64,000 bases of DNA, taken from Arcticibacter sp. GTDB taxonomy: Bacteria > Bacteroidota > Bacteroidia > 2-12-FULL-35-15. The position numbers and the translations under genes are program-made. Below, piece by piece: positions 51,789 through 61,449 of this stretch (positions are counted from its first letter, which is position 1; each line of letters starts with the position of its first letter). Location of the stretch: NCBI GenBank assembly GCA_021155045.1, contig JAJNQB010000014.1, forward strand, positions 1 through 64,000, in the 5' to 3' direction. Under the pieces are notes generated by a model, which was given only the letters and a program-made list of their open reading frames with translations, made no database searches and was not told the DNA's origin.

Positions 51789-52640
51789 TTAGCTTAATTT
51801 TTTTCTCGGTTTTTTTACTGCAGTTTTTTTTACTGCTGTATCTCCTTCTTCATCAGATGATTTGAATTTTGTACCATCAACTAATTTAGATGCTTCTTCA
51901 CGAGAATTTCCTTTTGGATTTTCTTTTTCCTCAGCAGCCGTTTCTTTGTCGATTTTGCGTTCAGCCAAACCTTCTTCAATAGCTTTTGTTACAATTTCAG
52001 TAATCAATGCAACAGAAGTTGAAGCATCATCATTAGCTGGAATAGCGTAATCAACAACATTAGGGTCAGAGTTTGTATCAACAATGGCAAATGTTGGTAT
52101 ATTTAAACGTTTTGCCTCAGCAACTGCAATATGTTCTTTAGAAATATCAACAATAAATAATGCTGCAGGTAAACGAGTTAAATCAACAATGCTTCCCAAT
52201 TGAGTTTCTAATTTAGCACGCTCACGAGAAATTTGTAATTTTTCTTTTTTAGAAATGTTATCAAATGTTCCATCTGTATTCATTTTATCAATTGTTGCCA
52301 TTTTTCTAACCGCTTTACGGATAGTAGCAAAATTTGTAAGCATACCACCTGGCCAACGTTCAGTTACATAAGGCATGTTTACTGCTTTTACTTTTTCTGC
52401 AACAATATCTTTTGCTTGCTTTTTTGTAGCAACAAACAAAACTTTTTTGCCAGATTTTGCAATTTGTTTCAAAGCATTTGCTGCTTCATCAATTTTTGCA
52501 ACAGTTTTATTTAAATCAATAATATGGATACCATTTTTTTCTGTAAAAATGTATGGTGCCATAGCTGGATTCCATTTTCTTTTCAAATGTCCGAAGTGTG
52601 CTCCGGCTTCTAATAGGTCATTAAAATTTGTTCTTGACAT
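51789..52640 (-). CDS. rpsB: 30S ribosomal protein S2
   Basis: 283 residues from the ATG at 52640 (MSRTNFNDLLEAGAHFGHLKRKWNPAMAPYIF), chosen because the family begins here; 15 upstream in-frame codons look non-coding. Motifs: NGIHIIDLNKT, KQAKDIVAEKV, MPYVTERWPGGMLTNF (about 85-100), LPAALFIVDISKEHIAVAEAKRLNIPTFAIVDTNSDP (about 150-186). An acidic/lysine-rich tail of about 60 residues (EKENPKGNSREEAS...KPRKKLS) is seen in Bacteroidota. Confidence 0.96.
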   Translation of the reverse strand: MSRTNFNDLLEAGAHFGHLKRKWNPAMAPYIFTEKNGIHIIDLNKTVAKIDEAANALKQIAKSGKKVLFVATKKQAKDIVAEKVKAVNMPYVTERWPGGMLTNFATIRKAVRKMATIDKMNTDGTFDNISKKEKLQISRERAKLETQLGSIVDLTRLPAALFIVDISKEHIAVAEAKRLNIPTFAIVDTNSDPNVVDYAIPANDDASTSVALITEIVTKAIEEGLAERKIDKETAAEEKENPKGNSREEASKLVDGTKFKSSDEEGDTAVKKTAVKKPRKKLS

Positions 52641-52712
52641 TGCGTCTTTAATTTTAGAATTAATACTTTTTTTATCCCTCAACAAATGTTCGGGATCATT
52701 ATTTGGTAAAGA

Positions 52713-53099
52713 TTATCGTTTACTGAATTGGAAACGTTTACGAGCTTTTTTCTGACCCGGTTTTTTACGTTCAACCATTTTAGGATTACGTGTCATTAAA
52801 CCTTCTGCTTTTAAAGCTGGTTTATGATTTGCATCCATTTCTACTAATGCACGAGCAATAGCTAAGCGTACAGCTTCAACTTGCCCGGTTACCCCGCCCC
52901 CTTTTACATTTACTTTTACGTCAACTTCGCCCATTGTTTTAGTAATGGCAAAAGCTTGAGTCGCTTTGTATTGTAAAACGGATGTTGTGAAATAAGCTTT
53001 GTAATCTTTATCGTTGATTACAATGTTGCCACTTCCTTTTTGCGCATATGCACGCGCTACAGCGGTTTTTCTTCTACCAAGAGTATTTACTACTTCCAT
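52713..53099 (-). CDS. rpsI: 30S ribosomal protein S9
   Basis: 128 residues. GRRKTAVARAYAQKGSG at the N-terminus, GGGVTGQVEAVRLAIARAL (about 67-85) and the Arg/Lys-rich tail ending KRFQFSKR that reaches the P-site tRNA. The gene follows rplM by 5 bp, as in most bacteria. Confidence 0.98.
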   Translation of the reverse strand: MEVVNTLGRRKTAVARAYAQKGSGNIVINDKDYKAYFTTSVLQYKATQAFAITKTMGEVDVKVNVKGGGVTGQVEAVRLAIARALVEMDANHKPALKAEGLMTRNPKMVERKKPGQKKARKRFQFSKR

Positions 53100-53104
53100 T
53101 TTTA

Positions 53105-53560
53105 TTATTTAATTGTATTTGATTTTATTTCTGTTGGTTTTTGTGCGGTATGAGGGTGCTCAGTACCTGCATAAATATATACATTACGTCTTAAAGCATC
53201 ACCCAATTTGTTTTTTGGTAGCATACCACTCACAGCCATACGAAGTACTTCTGTTGGTTTTGTTGCAAACAATTGTTTTGGGGATGCAAAACGTTGTCCG
53301 CTAGGGTATCCTGTATGACGAACATATTCTTTATCATTTACTTTGTTTCCAGTAAATTTTACTTTTTCAGCATTGATAATAATTACATTATCACCTGCGT
53401 CTGAGTTTGGGGTAAAATTTGTTTTGTTTTTTCCGCGTACGATATACGCTACTCTTGAAGCTAAACGACCCACTGTTTCGTTTTCTGCATCAATTAAAAC
53501 CCAACCTTTTGTTACAGTTTCTTTACTTGCCGAAACTGTTTTGTAACTTAATGCGTCCAC
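53105..53560 (-). CDS. rplM: 50S ribosomal protein L13
   Basis: 151 residues from a GTG start (MDALSYKTVSA), the usual Bacteroidota N-terminus. Motifs: WVLIDAENETVGRLASRVA (about 21-39), VIIINAEKVKFTGNK (about 59-73), and MAVSGMLPKNKLGDALRRNVYIYAGTEHPHTAQKP. First gene of the rplM-rpsI pair that leads into rpsB. Confidence 0.97.
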   Translation of the reverse strand: MDALSYKTVSASKETVTKGWVLIDAENETVGRLASRVAYIVRGKNKTNFTPNSDAGDNVIIINAEKVKFTGNKVNDKEYVRHTGYPSGQRFASPKQLFATKPTEVLRMAVSGMLPKNKLGDALRRNVYIYAGTEHPHTAQKPTEIKSNTIK

Positions 53561-53726
53561 TGTATTTTGTATTTAATTGTTATTAATTCGGTCCCACTTT
53601 TTTATAAAACGGGACGCGAAGATAATTACATTTTTAAAACTGACAAAATAATTCACAAATAAATTGTTGAAAACTAAACTCAAACATGGGTAAAACCAAA
53701 ATTTATTCGCATTTTTGCCCTTCAAA

Positions 53727-54527
53727 ATGAGTTTTTCTTACCAAAATAAAGTAGTATGGATTACAGGTGCTTCATCTGGAATTGGAGAAGCGTTGGCGCA
53801 TCAATTTTATGCAAAGGGCTGTAAATTAGTGCTTTCTTCACGTAGAAAAGAGGAGCTAGAGCGTGTATCCACAAAACTTAGTGCAAATAGCTCAAATGTC
53901 TTAATTCTCCCTCTCGACCTTGAAAACACCTCTACAATAAATGAATTAACTCAAAAAGTGATTCAAACGTTTGGGAAAATAGATATTTTAATCAACAATG
54001 CAGGATTCAGCCAACGTTCATTAGTAAAAGATACTCCATTAGAAATTGACCGAAAACTAATGGAAGTAAATTTTTTTGGAACAATAGCTCTAACCAAAAG
54101 TGTTTTACCTTATATGATAAAACAAAAAAACGGGCATTTTGTGGTAGTTAGTAGCATTGCTGGCAAATTTGGTTTTTATTTCCGTTCTGCTTATTCTGCC
54201 TCAAAACATGCTTTGCATGGTTTTTTTGAAGCATTGCGTATGGAAGTGTTTAATGATAATATAAAAATTTTAATGGTTTGTCCAGGTAAAGTAAAAACCA
54301 ATATCTCCATAAATGCAATTACAGGTGATGGTGGCAAACATAATGTTATGGATCAAAGCCAAGAAAATGGTGTGAGTGCCGATGAATGTGCCAAACAAAT
54401 TTTAAAAGGAATAGAAAATAATAAATATGAAATTTTTATTGGAGGAAAAGAATTACGCGCTATTTGGATAAAACGTTTTTTTCCTAATTTATTTACCAAT
54501 TTAATACGAAAACAAAAACCAGAATAA
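53727..54527 (+). CDS. Short-chain dehydrogenase/reductase
   Basis: 266 residues from ATG 53727; an in-frame TTG four codons upstream lies inside a TTTTTG promoter-like sequence and is rejected. VVWITGASSGIGEALAH is the TGxxxGxG cofactor motif (about 9-25), NNAGFSQRS (about 87-95), catalytic Ser in VVVSSIAGKFG and the YSASK motif (Tyr about 153, Lys 157). It resembles DHRS7-like lipid-type SDRs with a C-terminal hydrophobic helix region (RAIWIKRFFPNLFTNLI). Substrate unknown. Divergent from rplM. Confidence 0.92.
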   Translation: MSFSYQNKVVWITGASSGIGEALAHQFYAKGCKLVLSSRRKEELERVSTKLSANSSNVLILPLDLENTSTINELTQKVIQTFGKIDILINNAGFSQRSLVKDTPLEIDRKLMEVNFFGTIALTKSVLPYMIKQKNGHFVVVSSIAGKFGFYFRSAYSASKHALHGFFEALRMEVFNDNIKILMVCPGKVKTNISINAITGDGGKHNVMDQSQENGVSADECAKQILKGIENNKYEIFIGGKELRAIWIKRFFPNLFTNLIRKQKPE

Positions 54528-54650
54528 TTTAGTTCAAACTAAATTTAAAGAAAAAAATCAAAAGAAAAAAGTAAAAATAGAAAGTCGAAAGAACGTAGGT
54601 TAAAAAATGAACCTATTAGCCCATTTACAAATCAACCAGTGAACTAATTT

Positions 54651-55712
54651 ATGAGTAAACCAACAATAGCCGGAATCCAACAAGTAGGAGTAGGGGTTCC
54701 AAATGTACATGAAGCATTCAAATGGTATCGACAACATTTTGGTATGGATGTTCCTATTTTTGAAGAAGCTGCTGAAGCAAATTTAATGTTGCCCTACACG
54801 GGGGGCAAACCACACATGCGTCATGCTATTTTAGCTGTAAATTTAAAAGGTGGTGGCGGATTTGAAATATGGCAATACACAAGCCGTAAGCCCGAACCTT
54901 GCTCTTTTGAATTACAATTAGGCGACTTAGGTTTCTACTGCACACGAATTAAATCAAGCGATGTAAAAGGTTCTTATGAATTTTTAAAATCTAAAAAAGT
55001 AAATCTTGTTTCTGAGCTTACGAAAGATGCTGGTGGCAACGATACCTTTTATTTGCGCGACCCTTGGAATAATTTATTTCAAATAGTTAATAGCAATTCT
55101 TGGTTTGGCAAAGGAATGCAACTTACTGGCGGCCCTTCAGGAATGATGATTGGCGTGAGCGATATTGAAAAATCAAAAAAATTTTATTCCGATATTTTGG
55201 GATACGATACTGTTGTATATGATAAGGAAGGCATTTTTGACGATTTTAAAAACTTACCAAGTGGAACAAATAAAGTACGCAGAGTTTTATTAAAACACAG
55301 CAAAGCAAGAGTTGGAGCTTTTTCTCAACTATTAGGAGAAAGCGAAATGGAGTTGATTCAAGTATATGACCGCAGACCACGCAAAATATTTGAAAACCGT
55401 TTTTGGGGCGACCAAGGTTTTATTCATTTATGTTTTGATATTACCAACCAACATGCAATGAAAGAATTATGTGCTTCAAAAGGTCATCCATATACTGTTG
55501 ACAGTGGTGAGAAATTTGATATGGGCGAAGCAGCAGGACATTTTAGTTATATTGAAGACCCTGATGGTGCACTCATAGAATTTGTTGAAACTAAAAAAAT
55601 TCCAATCATGAAAAAACTGGGTTGGTATTTAGATTTACGTAAACGTGATGCATTAAAACCATTGCCTACTTGGATGTTAAAAGCATTAAAGTTTAATAGG
55701 GTGAAGGACTAA
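54651..55712 (+). CDS. VOC family protein with two glyoxalase domains
   Basis: 353 residues. Tandem vicinal-oxygen-chelate domains: IQQVGVGVPNVHEAFKWYRQHFGMDVP (about 9-35) with YLRDPWNNLFQIV (about 128-140), and GPSGMMIGVSDIEKSKKFYSDILGYDTV (about 157-184) with YIEDPDGALIEFVET (about 303-317). The His/Glu ligands of the metal site (FIHLCFDI, LIEF) are in the second half. These fit dioxygenases or lyases; the reaction is unknown. Monocistronic. Confidence 0.88.
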   Translation: MSKPTIAGIQQVGVGVPNVHEAFKWYRQHFGMDVPIFEEAAEANLMLPYTGGKPHMRHAILAVNLKGGGGFEIWQYTSRKPEPCSFELQLGDLGFYCTRIKSSDVKGSYEFLKSKKVNLVSELTKDAGGNDTFYLRDPWNNLFQIVNSNSWFGKGMQLTGGPSGMMIGVSDIEKSKKFYSDILGYDTVVYDKEGIFDDFKNLPSGTNKVRRVLLKHSKARVGAFSQLLGESEMELIQVYDRRPRKIFENRFWGDQGFIHLCFDITNQHAMKELCASKGHPYTVDSGEKFDMGEAAGHFSYIEDPDGALIEFVETKKIPIMKKLGWYLDLRKRDALKPLPTWMLKALKFNRVKD

Positions 55713-55882
55713 AAGAAAATATATAAGCCGAAAAAAACATGCATCATTACAATTGAAATGCTTGATAATACTAATAAATGTCGAGAACTTTTGATAAGCC
55801 CACATCAACAAATTCAGAACATTATGATTTATGTTCAGGAAACAAGAAAGTTCTGAAGCAGCAAATTTACATTTGCGAAAAA

Positions 55883-56272
55883 TTATTTTTTGTTTTTTCT
55901 GTAAGCAATATTTTCAACATCAAACTTCCCTTCGTTTTCACATACCAGAGTATTTTGGTATAGTAGATAAGTTACAACCTCTATCTCATCCCTTAAATTT
56001 CGCTTTGTTTTATCAGGAGTTAAAGTGATGGTGTTGCTTTCTATTTTCCAAGTACCAGTATAGGTGCTTTTATTTTTATGCCCATGATTATGTCCTGTCA
56101 TTACCAATACGTATGTATGGTTTACTTTTATCTTTAATTTTGAGACGCAACATTCACTACTCCTAAAACAAGTAGTATCCCCATAAGTCCCAACAAAATC
56201 TTTTTCAAAAAAAGTTTGAGTATGTCCAAAACTAGGTAATAAGAGAAAAAATAGTACAATGATACGCCCCAT
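55883..56272 (-). CDS. Small secreted hypothetical protein (lipocalin-like)
   Basis: 129 residues. Signal peptide (MGRIIVLFFLLLPSFGHTQ). The mature part, with FVGTYGDTTCFRSSECCVSKLKIK and the later YTGTWKIESNTITLTPDKTKRN, has the GTW-strand pattern of lipocalin-like beta-barrels; it contains Cys pairs that may form disulfides. Function unknown. Convergent with the VOC gene and just before the tRNA gene. Confidence 0.65.
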   Translation of the reverse strand: MGRIIVLFFLLLPSFGHTQTFFEKDFVGTYGDTTCFRSSECCVSKLKIKVNHTYVLVMTGHNHGHKNKSTYTGTWKIESNTITLTPDKTKRNLRDEIEVVTYLLYQNTLVCENEGKFDVENIAYRKNKK

Positions 56273-56312
56273 ATTTAAGCAAGCTAATAAATATGAACAT
56301 TAAAATCAAAAA

Positions 56313-56330
56313 GCTCCTCAGAGGAGGAGC
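56313..56330 (-). terminator. Terminator of tRNA-Gln
   Basis: A hairpin gctcctc / gaggagc with loop agag; on the minus strand it is followed by TTTTTGATTTT, just downstream of the tRNA 3' end. Confidence 0.85.
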
Positions 56331-56339
56331 CTTTTCTGT

Positions 56340-56411
56340 TGTCCGACTAGGGCTCGAACCTAGACTCTTCTGGACCAAAACCAGACGTGTTGCCAGTTAC
56401 ACCATCGGACA
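56340..56411 (-). tRNA. tRNA-Gln (anticodon TTG)
   Basis: 72 nt on the minus strand. Acceptor stem TGTCCGA/TCGGACA, D-arm GGTGTAACTGGCAAC, anticodon stem TCTGG/CCAGA with loop TTTTGGT (anticodon UUG), and T-arm with GGTTCGAGCCC. CCA is not encoded. A terminator follows. Confidence 0.95.
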
Positions 56412-56536
56412 GTAAAACCAACTCATTTGCTGAATTGGGCTGCAAAAATAATAAATATCTTGTATATGCAAAATTTTTTATGTGTTCTTATAGTTTATTG
56501 AGCTTTTTTAACAGCTTCCACATAAAATTTATTTTC

Positions 56537-56544
56537 TATCTTCG
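56537..56544 (+). promoter_or_regulatory. Candidate -7 box of DUF2723 gene
   Basis: TATCTTCG, one mismatch from TAnnTTTG, 35 bp before the ATG at 56579; identical to the box upstream of the tryptophan dioxygenase. Confidence 0.35.
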
Positions 56545-56578
56545 CAATCATCTTAATTAAAAAAGAAATTATTTGAAT

Positions 56579-59500
56579 ATGAATAACACCGCTAATTATC
56601 AACGCTTAAACAACATTATTGGATGGCTTGTTTTTTTGGTTGCTTCTTATACTTATTTAAGCACAATTGAATCTACTGCATCTTTTTGGGATTGTGGAGA
56701 ATACATTGCTTGTGCTTACAAACTAGAAGTAGGACACCCTCCTGGAGCTCCTTTGTTTTTGTTATTAGGAAGATTTTTTAGTCTTTTTGCTTTTGGCGAT
56801 ACCGCTAAAGTTGGTATGATGATTAATGCTTTAAGTGGCTTGTGTAGTGCTTTTACAATTCTATTTTTGTTTTGGTCCATCACAGCATTTGCTCGTAAAA
56901 TAATTGATAAATCAGGAGAATTAACTACAGGTAGAATGTATGCCGTTTTGGGTGCTGGAGCAGTTGGTGCATTGGCTTATACTTTTAGTGATTCATTTTG
57001 GTTTTCAGCTGTTGAAGGCGAAGTTTATGCTATGTCGAGCTTTTTCACCGCTATCACATTTTGGGCAATTTTAAAATGGGAGCGCGAAGCAGATGAACCT
57101 CATGCAAATCGTTGGATAATTTTAATTGCTTATTTAATCGGTTTGGCAATTGGTGTCCATTTGCTTAATTTATTGGTTATTCCGGCAATTGTATTTATTT
57201 ATTATTTCAGAAAAAACGAAACCATAACACGCAAGGGGCTAATTATTACAGGCATTATAGCCGTAGTAATATTGGGCGGAATACAAGGTGGCATTATTCC
57301 AATGATTGTAAAACTTGCTGCTTGGTTTGAAGTAACTGCTGTAAACAAAATGGGTTTACCGTTTAATGGAGGAACTATTCTTTATGCTGTTTTACTTGTA
57401 GGTGGAATTGTGTTTGGATTGTATTACTCAACTAAAAAAATAAAACCAATTTTAAATACAGTAATCCTTTGTTTCACAGTAATTTTAATTGGGTATTCTT
57501 CTTTCATCATTTTAGTTATTCGCTCACAAGCAAATACTCCAATGGATGAAAATAATCCAGAGAATGCAGTAAATTTATTATCCTATTTACAACGTGAGCA
57601 ATACGGAACCTGGCCAATTGCTTATGGGCAATATTTTACAGCTCCTGTAAAATCCTATGAAGACGGAAATCCAATTTATGTACAAGACGAAAAATCTGGA
57701 AAATACATTATTTCTGATCCTAGAAAAGGAACCATTCCTGTTTATGACCCTCGCTTTTGTACTGTGTTTCCTAGAATGTGGAGCAGCCAACAAAACCATG
57801 TAGCTGGTTATAGAAACTGGACCAACACACGTAATTATAAAAAAATTACCATCAATAATCCTCAAACAGGAGAAACAGAATCAGTTGATAAACCTACTTT
57901 TTCTGAAAATTTAAAATTCTTTTTTAACTATCAAATTGGTTGGATGTATTCTCGTTATTTTCTTTGGAATTTTGTTGGTCGCCAAAACGAAATTCAGGGG
58001 CACGGAAATTCTTCAGAAGGAAATTGGCTAAGTGGCATTCCTGCAATCGACAACATGAGATTGGGACCACAAGTTGGTTTGCCTGATGGTGCAGATAATA
58101 ACAAAGGTAAAAATACATTATTTGCTCTACCTCTTATTTTAGGTTTAATTGGCGTATATTATCAAATTGTAAAAGACGGAAAAAATGCCGCAGTAGTGGG
58201 TCTTCTATTCTTTTTTACCGGAATTGCAATTGTAATTTACTTAAACCAAAAACCTTTTGAACCACGCGAACGAGATTATGCTTATGCGGCATCTTTCTAC
58301 GCTTTTGCTTATTGGATCGGGCTTGGCGTACTCGGAATTTTTGATTTTTTACAGAAAAAAATGAATCAAACTACAAGTGCAATTGTTGCTACTGGAGTTT
58401 GTCTATTAGCAGTTCCTGCGCTTATGGCAAAAGAAGAATGGGATGATCATGACCGTTCAGACCGTTACATTGCTCGTGATTTCGCAAAAAATTATTTAGA
58501 ATCTTGTGCACCCAATGCTATTTTATTTACCAATGGCGATAACGATACTTTCCCTCTTTGGTATGCTCAAGAAGTAGAAGGCATACGAACAGATGTTCGT
58601 GTAGTGTGTTTAGAATTATTAAATACGGATTGGTATATTGACCAAATGGTTCATAAAGCATATAAATCTGACCCTGTTCCTTTTTCATTAACCAAATGGC
58701 AATACCGCCAAGGAACAAGAGATGTTGTATTATTCCACGACAGAAAAATAAAAGGAAATATTTCTGTAAAAGAGTTGGTTGAATTTGCAAAAAGTGAAGA
58801 CAAAGCAAATCAACTAGAAGTTCAATCAGGAACATTCTATAATTATTTTCCAACTCGTAATATGAGTGTTCCAGTTGATAGTGCTACGGTAGTAAACAAT
58901 GGAACTGTTCCAAAAGAATTAGCAAACAGGATTGTGAAAAGCATTGACTGGACCGTACAGGGAAATTATGTTCAAAAAAATGATTTAATGATTTTGGATT
59001 TGCTTGCACAAAACGATTGGAAACGACCAATTTATTTTGCTGCTACTGCACCAGCAAGTTCTTATTTGAATCTTGCTCCTTACCTGCAATTAGAAGGTTT
59101 AGCATATCGTTTAGTTCCAATTAAACAAGAATCAACAGAACAACAACAAGAAACAAGAATTGCAACAGATGTGATGTATGATAATGTGATGAATAAATTC
59201 ACTTGGGGAGGAATGGAAAAACCAGGCACATACCTAGATGATGTTTTTGTTCGTTCTTGCGCTCTGAATGTTCGTCAAAGGATTGCTGCTTTAGCAACAG
59301 CACTCATTGAGGAAAACAAAAAAGATAAAGCAATACAAGTTTTAGATAAATGTATAGAAGTTACACCTGAAGAAAATGTTCCTTATGATGGAACTATTTA
59401 TTCGTTAGCAATGGCATACTATCAAGCTGGTGCTACCGAAAAAGGGAACGAACTTGCAAAAAAATTGTTCGATAACATGGAACGTAATATCAACTATTAC

Positions 59501-59689
59501 AATAAGTTCAAAGGACGAGATAAAGTTGCATATACTTCTGATGAAGAGCGTGCACAAGATATCATGGAACGTTTGATTTATTTTACTAATAATTTCAAGC
59601 AAACAAAATTATCAACTGAATTTGAAGAGCGTTATAAAAATTTATTGAACAGTTATAATTTAGTTCCAAAAATTCAACAACGACAATAA
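56579..59689 (+). CDS. DUF2723 multi-pass membrane protein (GT-C-like)
   Basis: 1036 residues from ATG 56579 (a TTG two codons earlier is rejected). About 12 transmembrane helices in the first 600 residues; STIESTASFWDCGEYIACAYKLEVGHPPGAPLFLLLGR (about 28-65) is the highly conserved DUF2723 N-terminus, with an Asp/Glu pair in the loop between TM1 and TM2 like other GT-C glycosyltransferases. It continues with a large periplasmic part (NQKPFEPRERDYAYAASFYAF, DNDTFPLWYAQEVEGIRTDVRVV) and C-terminal TPR-like helices. Probably a protein or lipid glycosyltransferase; a biochemical role is not proven. Confidence 0.92.
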   Translation: MNNTANYQRLNNIIGWLVFLVASYTYLSTIESTASFWDCGEYIACAYKLEVGHPPGAPLFLLLGRFFSLFAFGDTAKVGMMINALSGLCSAFTILFLFWSITAFARKIIDKSGELTTGRMYAVLGAGAVGALAYTFSDSFWFSAVEGEVYAMSSFFTAITFWAILKWEREADEPHANRWIILIAYLIGLAIGVHLLNLLVIPAIVFIYYFRKNETITRKGLIITGIIAVVILGGIQGGIIPMIVKLAAWFEVTAVNKMGLPFNGGTILYAVLLVGGIVFGLYYSTKKIKPILNTVILCFTVILIGYSSFIILVIRSQANTPMDENNPENAVNLLSYLQREQYGTWPIAYGQYFTAPVKSYEDGNPIYVQDEKSGKYIISDPRKGTIPVYDPRFCTVFPRMWSSQQNHVAGYRNWTNTRNYKKITINNPQTGETESVDKPTFSENLKFFFNYQIGWMYSRYFLWNFVGRQNEIQGHGNSSEGNWLSGIPAIDNMRLGPQVGLPDGADNNKGKNTLFALPLILGLIGVYYQIVKDGKNAAVVGLLFFFTGIAIVIYLNQKPFEPRERDYAYAASFYAFAYWIGLGVLGIFDFLQKKMNQTTSAIVATGVCLLAVPALMAKEEWDDHDRSDRYIARDFAKNYLESCAPNAILFTNGDNDTFPLWYAQEVEGIRTDVRVVCLELLNTDWYIDQMVHKAYKSDPVPFSLTKWQYRQGTRDVVLFHDRKIKGNISVKELVEFAKSEDKANQLEVQSGTFYNYFPTRNMSVPVDSATVVNNGTVPKELANRIVKSIDWTVQGNYVQKNDLMILDLLAQNDWKRPIYFAATAPASSYLNLAPYLQLEGLAYRLVPIKQESTEQQQETRIATDVMYDNVMNKFTWGGMEKPGTYLDDVFVRSCALNVRQRIAALATALIEENKKDKAIQVLDKCIEVTPEENVPYDGTIYSLAMAYYQAGATEKGNELAKKLFDNMERNINYYNKFKGRDKVAYTSDEERAQDIMERLIYFTNNFKQTKLSTEFEERYKNLLNSYNLVPKIQQRQ

Positions 59690-59709
59690 TTAAACAGAAA
59701 AAAAAATTG

Positions 59710-59740
59710 AGGCGTCCGCCAGTAGGCGGACGCCTTTTTT
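59710..59740 (+). terminator. Terminator of DUF2723 gene
   Basis: GC-rich stem aggcgtccgcc / ggcggacgcct with loop agta, followed by T6. Confidence 0.92.
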
Positions 59741-59746
59741 ATAAAC

Positions 59747-60358
59747 ATGTATTTTGTAAAAGCCCCATACCTTATCAGAAAGCTTTATTCAAAAGCTGTT
59801 TGGAGGATTAAAAATTCTGAAAATAAAATCTATTTAACATTTGATGATGGCCCAATCCCAGAAATTACGGATTGGGTTCTAGATATATTAAAACAAAAAA
59901 ATATTAAAGCCACTTTTTTTTGCGTAGGCGAAAATGTAAAAAACAATCCTTCTATATTCAGTCGGATTACTTCAGAAAATCATGCAATTGGCAATCATAC
60001 GTTCAATCATCTAAAAGGTTGGAAAGTCCATTCAAGCGATTATATTAAAAATGTTGAGTTGTGTAATCAATTAATAAATTCCAATTTGTTTCGCCCACCT
60101 TATGGAAGGATTAAAAAATCACAACTAAAAACCTTATGTAAACAGTATAAAATTATAATGTGGGATGTTTTAAGTGGAGACTATGATAAAAATACTGACG
60201 CTGAAAAATGCCTTGATAATGTAATTAAAAATTTAAGAAGCGGTTCTATCATTGTTTTTCATGACAGCATAAAAGCCGAAGAAAAATTAAAATATGCACT
60301 CCCAAAATTTATTGATTACGCACTCGAAAATAAATTTCAGTTCGAAATTTTAAAGTAA
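59747..60358 (+). CDS. Polysaccharide deacetylase (NodB family)
   Basis: 203 residues. All NodB motifs: YLTFDDGPIPEITD (motif 1, Asp base and metal Asp), GNHTFNHL (motif 2, metal His pair), FRPPYGR (motif 3), MWDVLSGDYD (motif 4) and IIVFHDS (motif 5). Similar enzymes N-deacetylate peptidoglycan or chitooligosaccharides. There is no signal peptide, but the N-terminus is short and hydrophobic. It overlaps the opposing gene by 9 bp at its end. Confidence 0.93.
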   Translation: MYFVKAPYLIRKLYSKAVWRIKNSENKIYLTFDDGPIPEITDWVLDILKQKNIKATFFCVGENVKNNPSIFSRITSENHAIGNHTFNHLKGWKVHSSDYIKNVELCNQLINSNLFRPPYGRIKKSQLKTLCKQYKIIMWDVLSGDYDKNTDAEKCLDNVIKNLRSGSIIVFHDSIKAEEKLKYALPKFIDYALENKFQFEILK

Positions 60359-60691
60359 TTCATTTGATTTAAAATAATCAACCAAAGCTTGTTTTACAAA
60401 TTGTTCTTGTTGCATTGGCTTTAACGGAGGTAATTTTTCATTTGTTTCCCAGTGGGGCCAACCTTGTTCATCCAAGCCTTTAAAAGTATAAAAACCAAAA
60501 GGTTCTAATAATGTACAAATAGCAATATGAATAATATCTAATTTCTCGTTCTTAGATAATTTAATTTTTCCTTTACCCAACTCTTGAACACCAACTAAAA
60601 ATAGTATGCCTTGTAAATCAATATCGCTACCAAATTGTTTTTCGAGACGCTCCTTTACTTTTTGAAATTCAATATTAACTTCTACTTGCAT
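60350..60691 (-). CDS. Conserved hypothetical cytoplasmic protein
   Basis: 113 residues, no membrane segment. Contains ILFLVGVQELGKG, KLSKNEKLDIIHIAICTLLEPFGFYTF and DEQGWPHWE; this layout appears in short, uncharacterised Bacteroidota proteins. Its 3' end overlaps the polysaccharide deacetylase gene by 9 bp. Function unknown. Confidence 0.75.
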   Translation of the reverse strand: MQVEVNIEFQKVKERLEKQFGSDIDLQGILFLVGVQELGKGKIKLSKNEKLDIIHIAICTLLEPFGFYTFKGLDEQGWPHWETNEKLPPLKPMQQEQFVKQALVDYFKSNELL

Positions 60692-60719
60692 AGAAGCAAA
60701 GGTAAAGTAAAAAAATAAA

Positions 60720-60757
60720 AATCCGCACTAAAGTAAAATTACTTTAAAGTGCGGATA
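60720..60757 (-). terminator. Terminator of the T9SS cargo gene
   Basis: A long stem atccgcact(aaagtaa) / (ttacttt)aaagtgcggat with a small bulge; the minus-strand side continues into T-rich sequence. Confidence 0.85.
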
Positions 60758-60783
60758 AAACTGTGCGGTGGTAAAGCAGCGTT

Positions 60784-61449
60784 TTATTGTCTCATAATTT
60801 TTAATTTATAATGCTTCTCGTTTTTCATCTTAACATCAAACAAATATGTTCCCTTGGGCAAAGCCTCAATATTAATTAGTTTGGTGTTTTTTTGATGGAG
60901 AAGAATTTGCCCACTTAAATTGTAAACCGTTACTTCTTCAATATCATATTGTGAATCCATAAATACGTTTCCTTCGGATGGATTTGGATACGCCTTGATA
61001 TATTTACTAATATCAACTTCATTTATTCCATTAGGGATTGAAATATAAACAGGAAAAAACAAAGAATCTCCATTTCCAGTAGATATAGTATAGGGCCAAA
61101 TAACAATCACATTAATATCGTAATGATATTTTTGTGGAGCAATAATAAAATTTTGGTAAATTCTAAGCGGAACACTATCAAATGCAGGAATATTCATAAA
61201 GCCAAAATTCAGGCTATCTACATTATGAAAAAGAATACCAACAGAATCCTGAACATCAACAGCAATATTTAAAAAGTCGGCAAAAACAATTGCAGAATCA
61301 TTAATAATCCACACATCTGCACTATCAAGTGTGTTTGCTGTGGCTGTATCTGCATATATATTATATGTATATGGACTTACTCTTAATTGGGCGTTGGATT
61401 TTAATACAAATCCAAACAACACACAAACAAATACGACTAATTTTTTCAT
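60784..61449 (-). CDS. Secreted protein with T9SS type A sorting domain
   Basis: 221 residues. Signal peptide (MKKLVVFVCVLFGFVLKSNAQ), a beta-rich body of about 110 residues, and a C-terminal domain of about 70 residues: IKAYPNPSEGNVFMDS, VTVYNLSGQILLHQ, LPKGTYLFDVKMKNEKHYKLKIMRQ. The PNP and KGTYLF motifs mark the Por sorting domain cleaved after type IX export. Body function unknown. Confidence 0.92.
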   Translation of the reverse strand: MKKLVVFVCVLFGFVLKSNAQLRVSPYTYNIYADTATANTLDSADVWIINDSAIVFADFLNIAVDVQDSVGILFHNVDSLNFGFMNIPAFDSVPLRIYQNFIIAPQKYHYDINVIVIWPYTISTGNGDSLFFPVYISIPNGINEVDISKYIKAYPNPSEGNVFMDSQYDIEEVTVYNLSGQILLHQKNTKLINIEALPKGTYLFDVKMKNEKHYKLKIMRQ

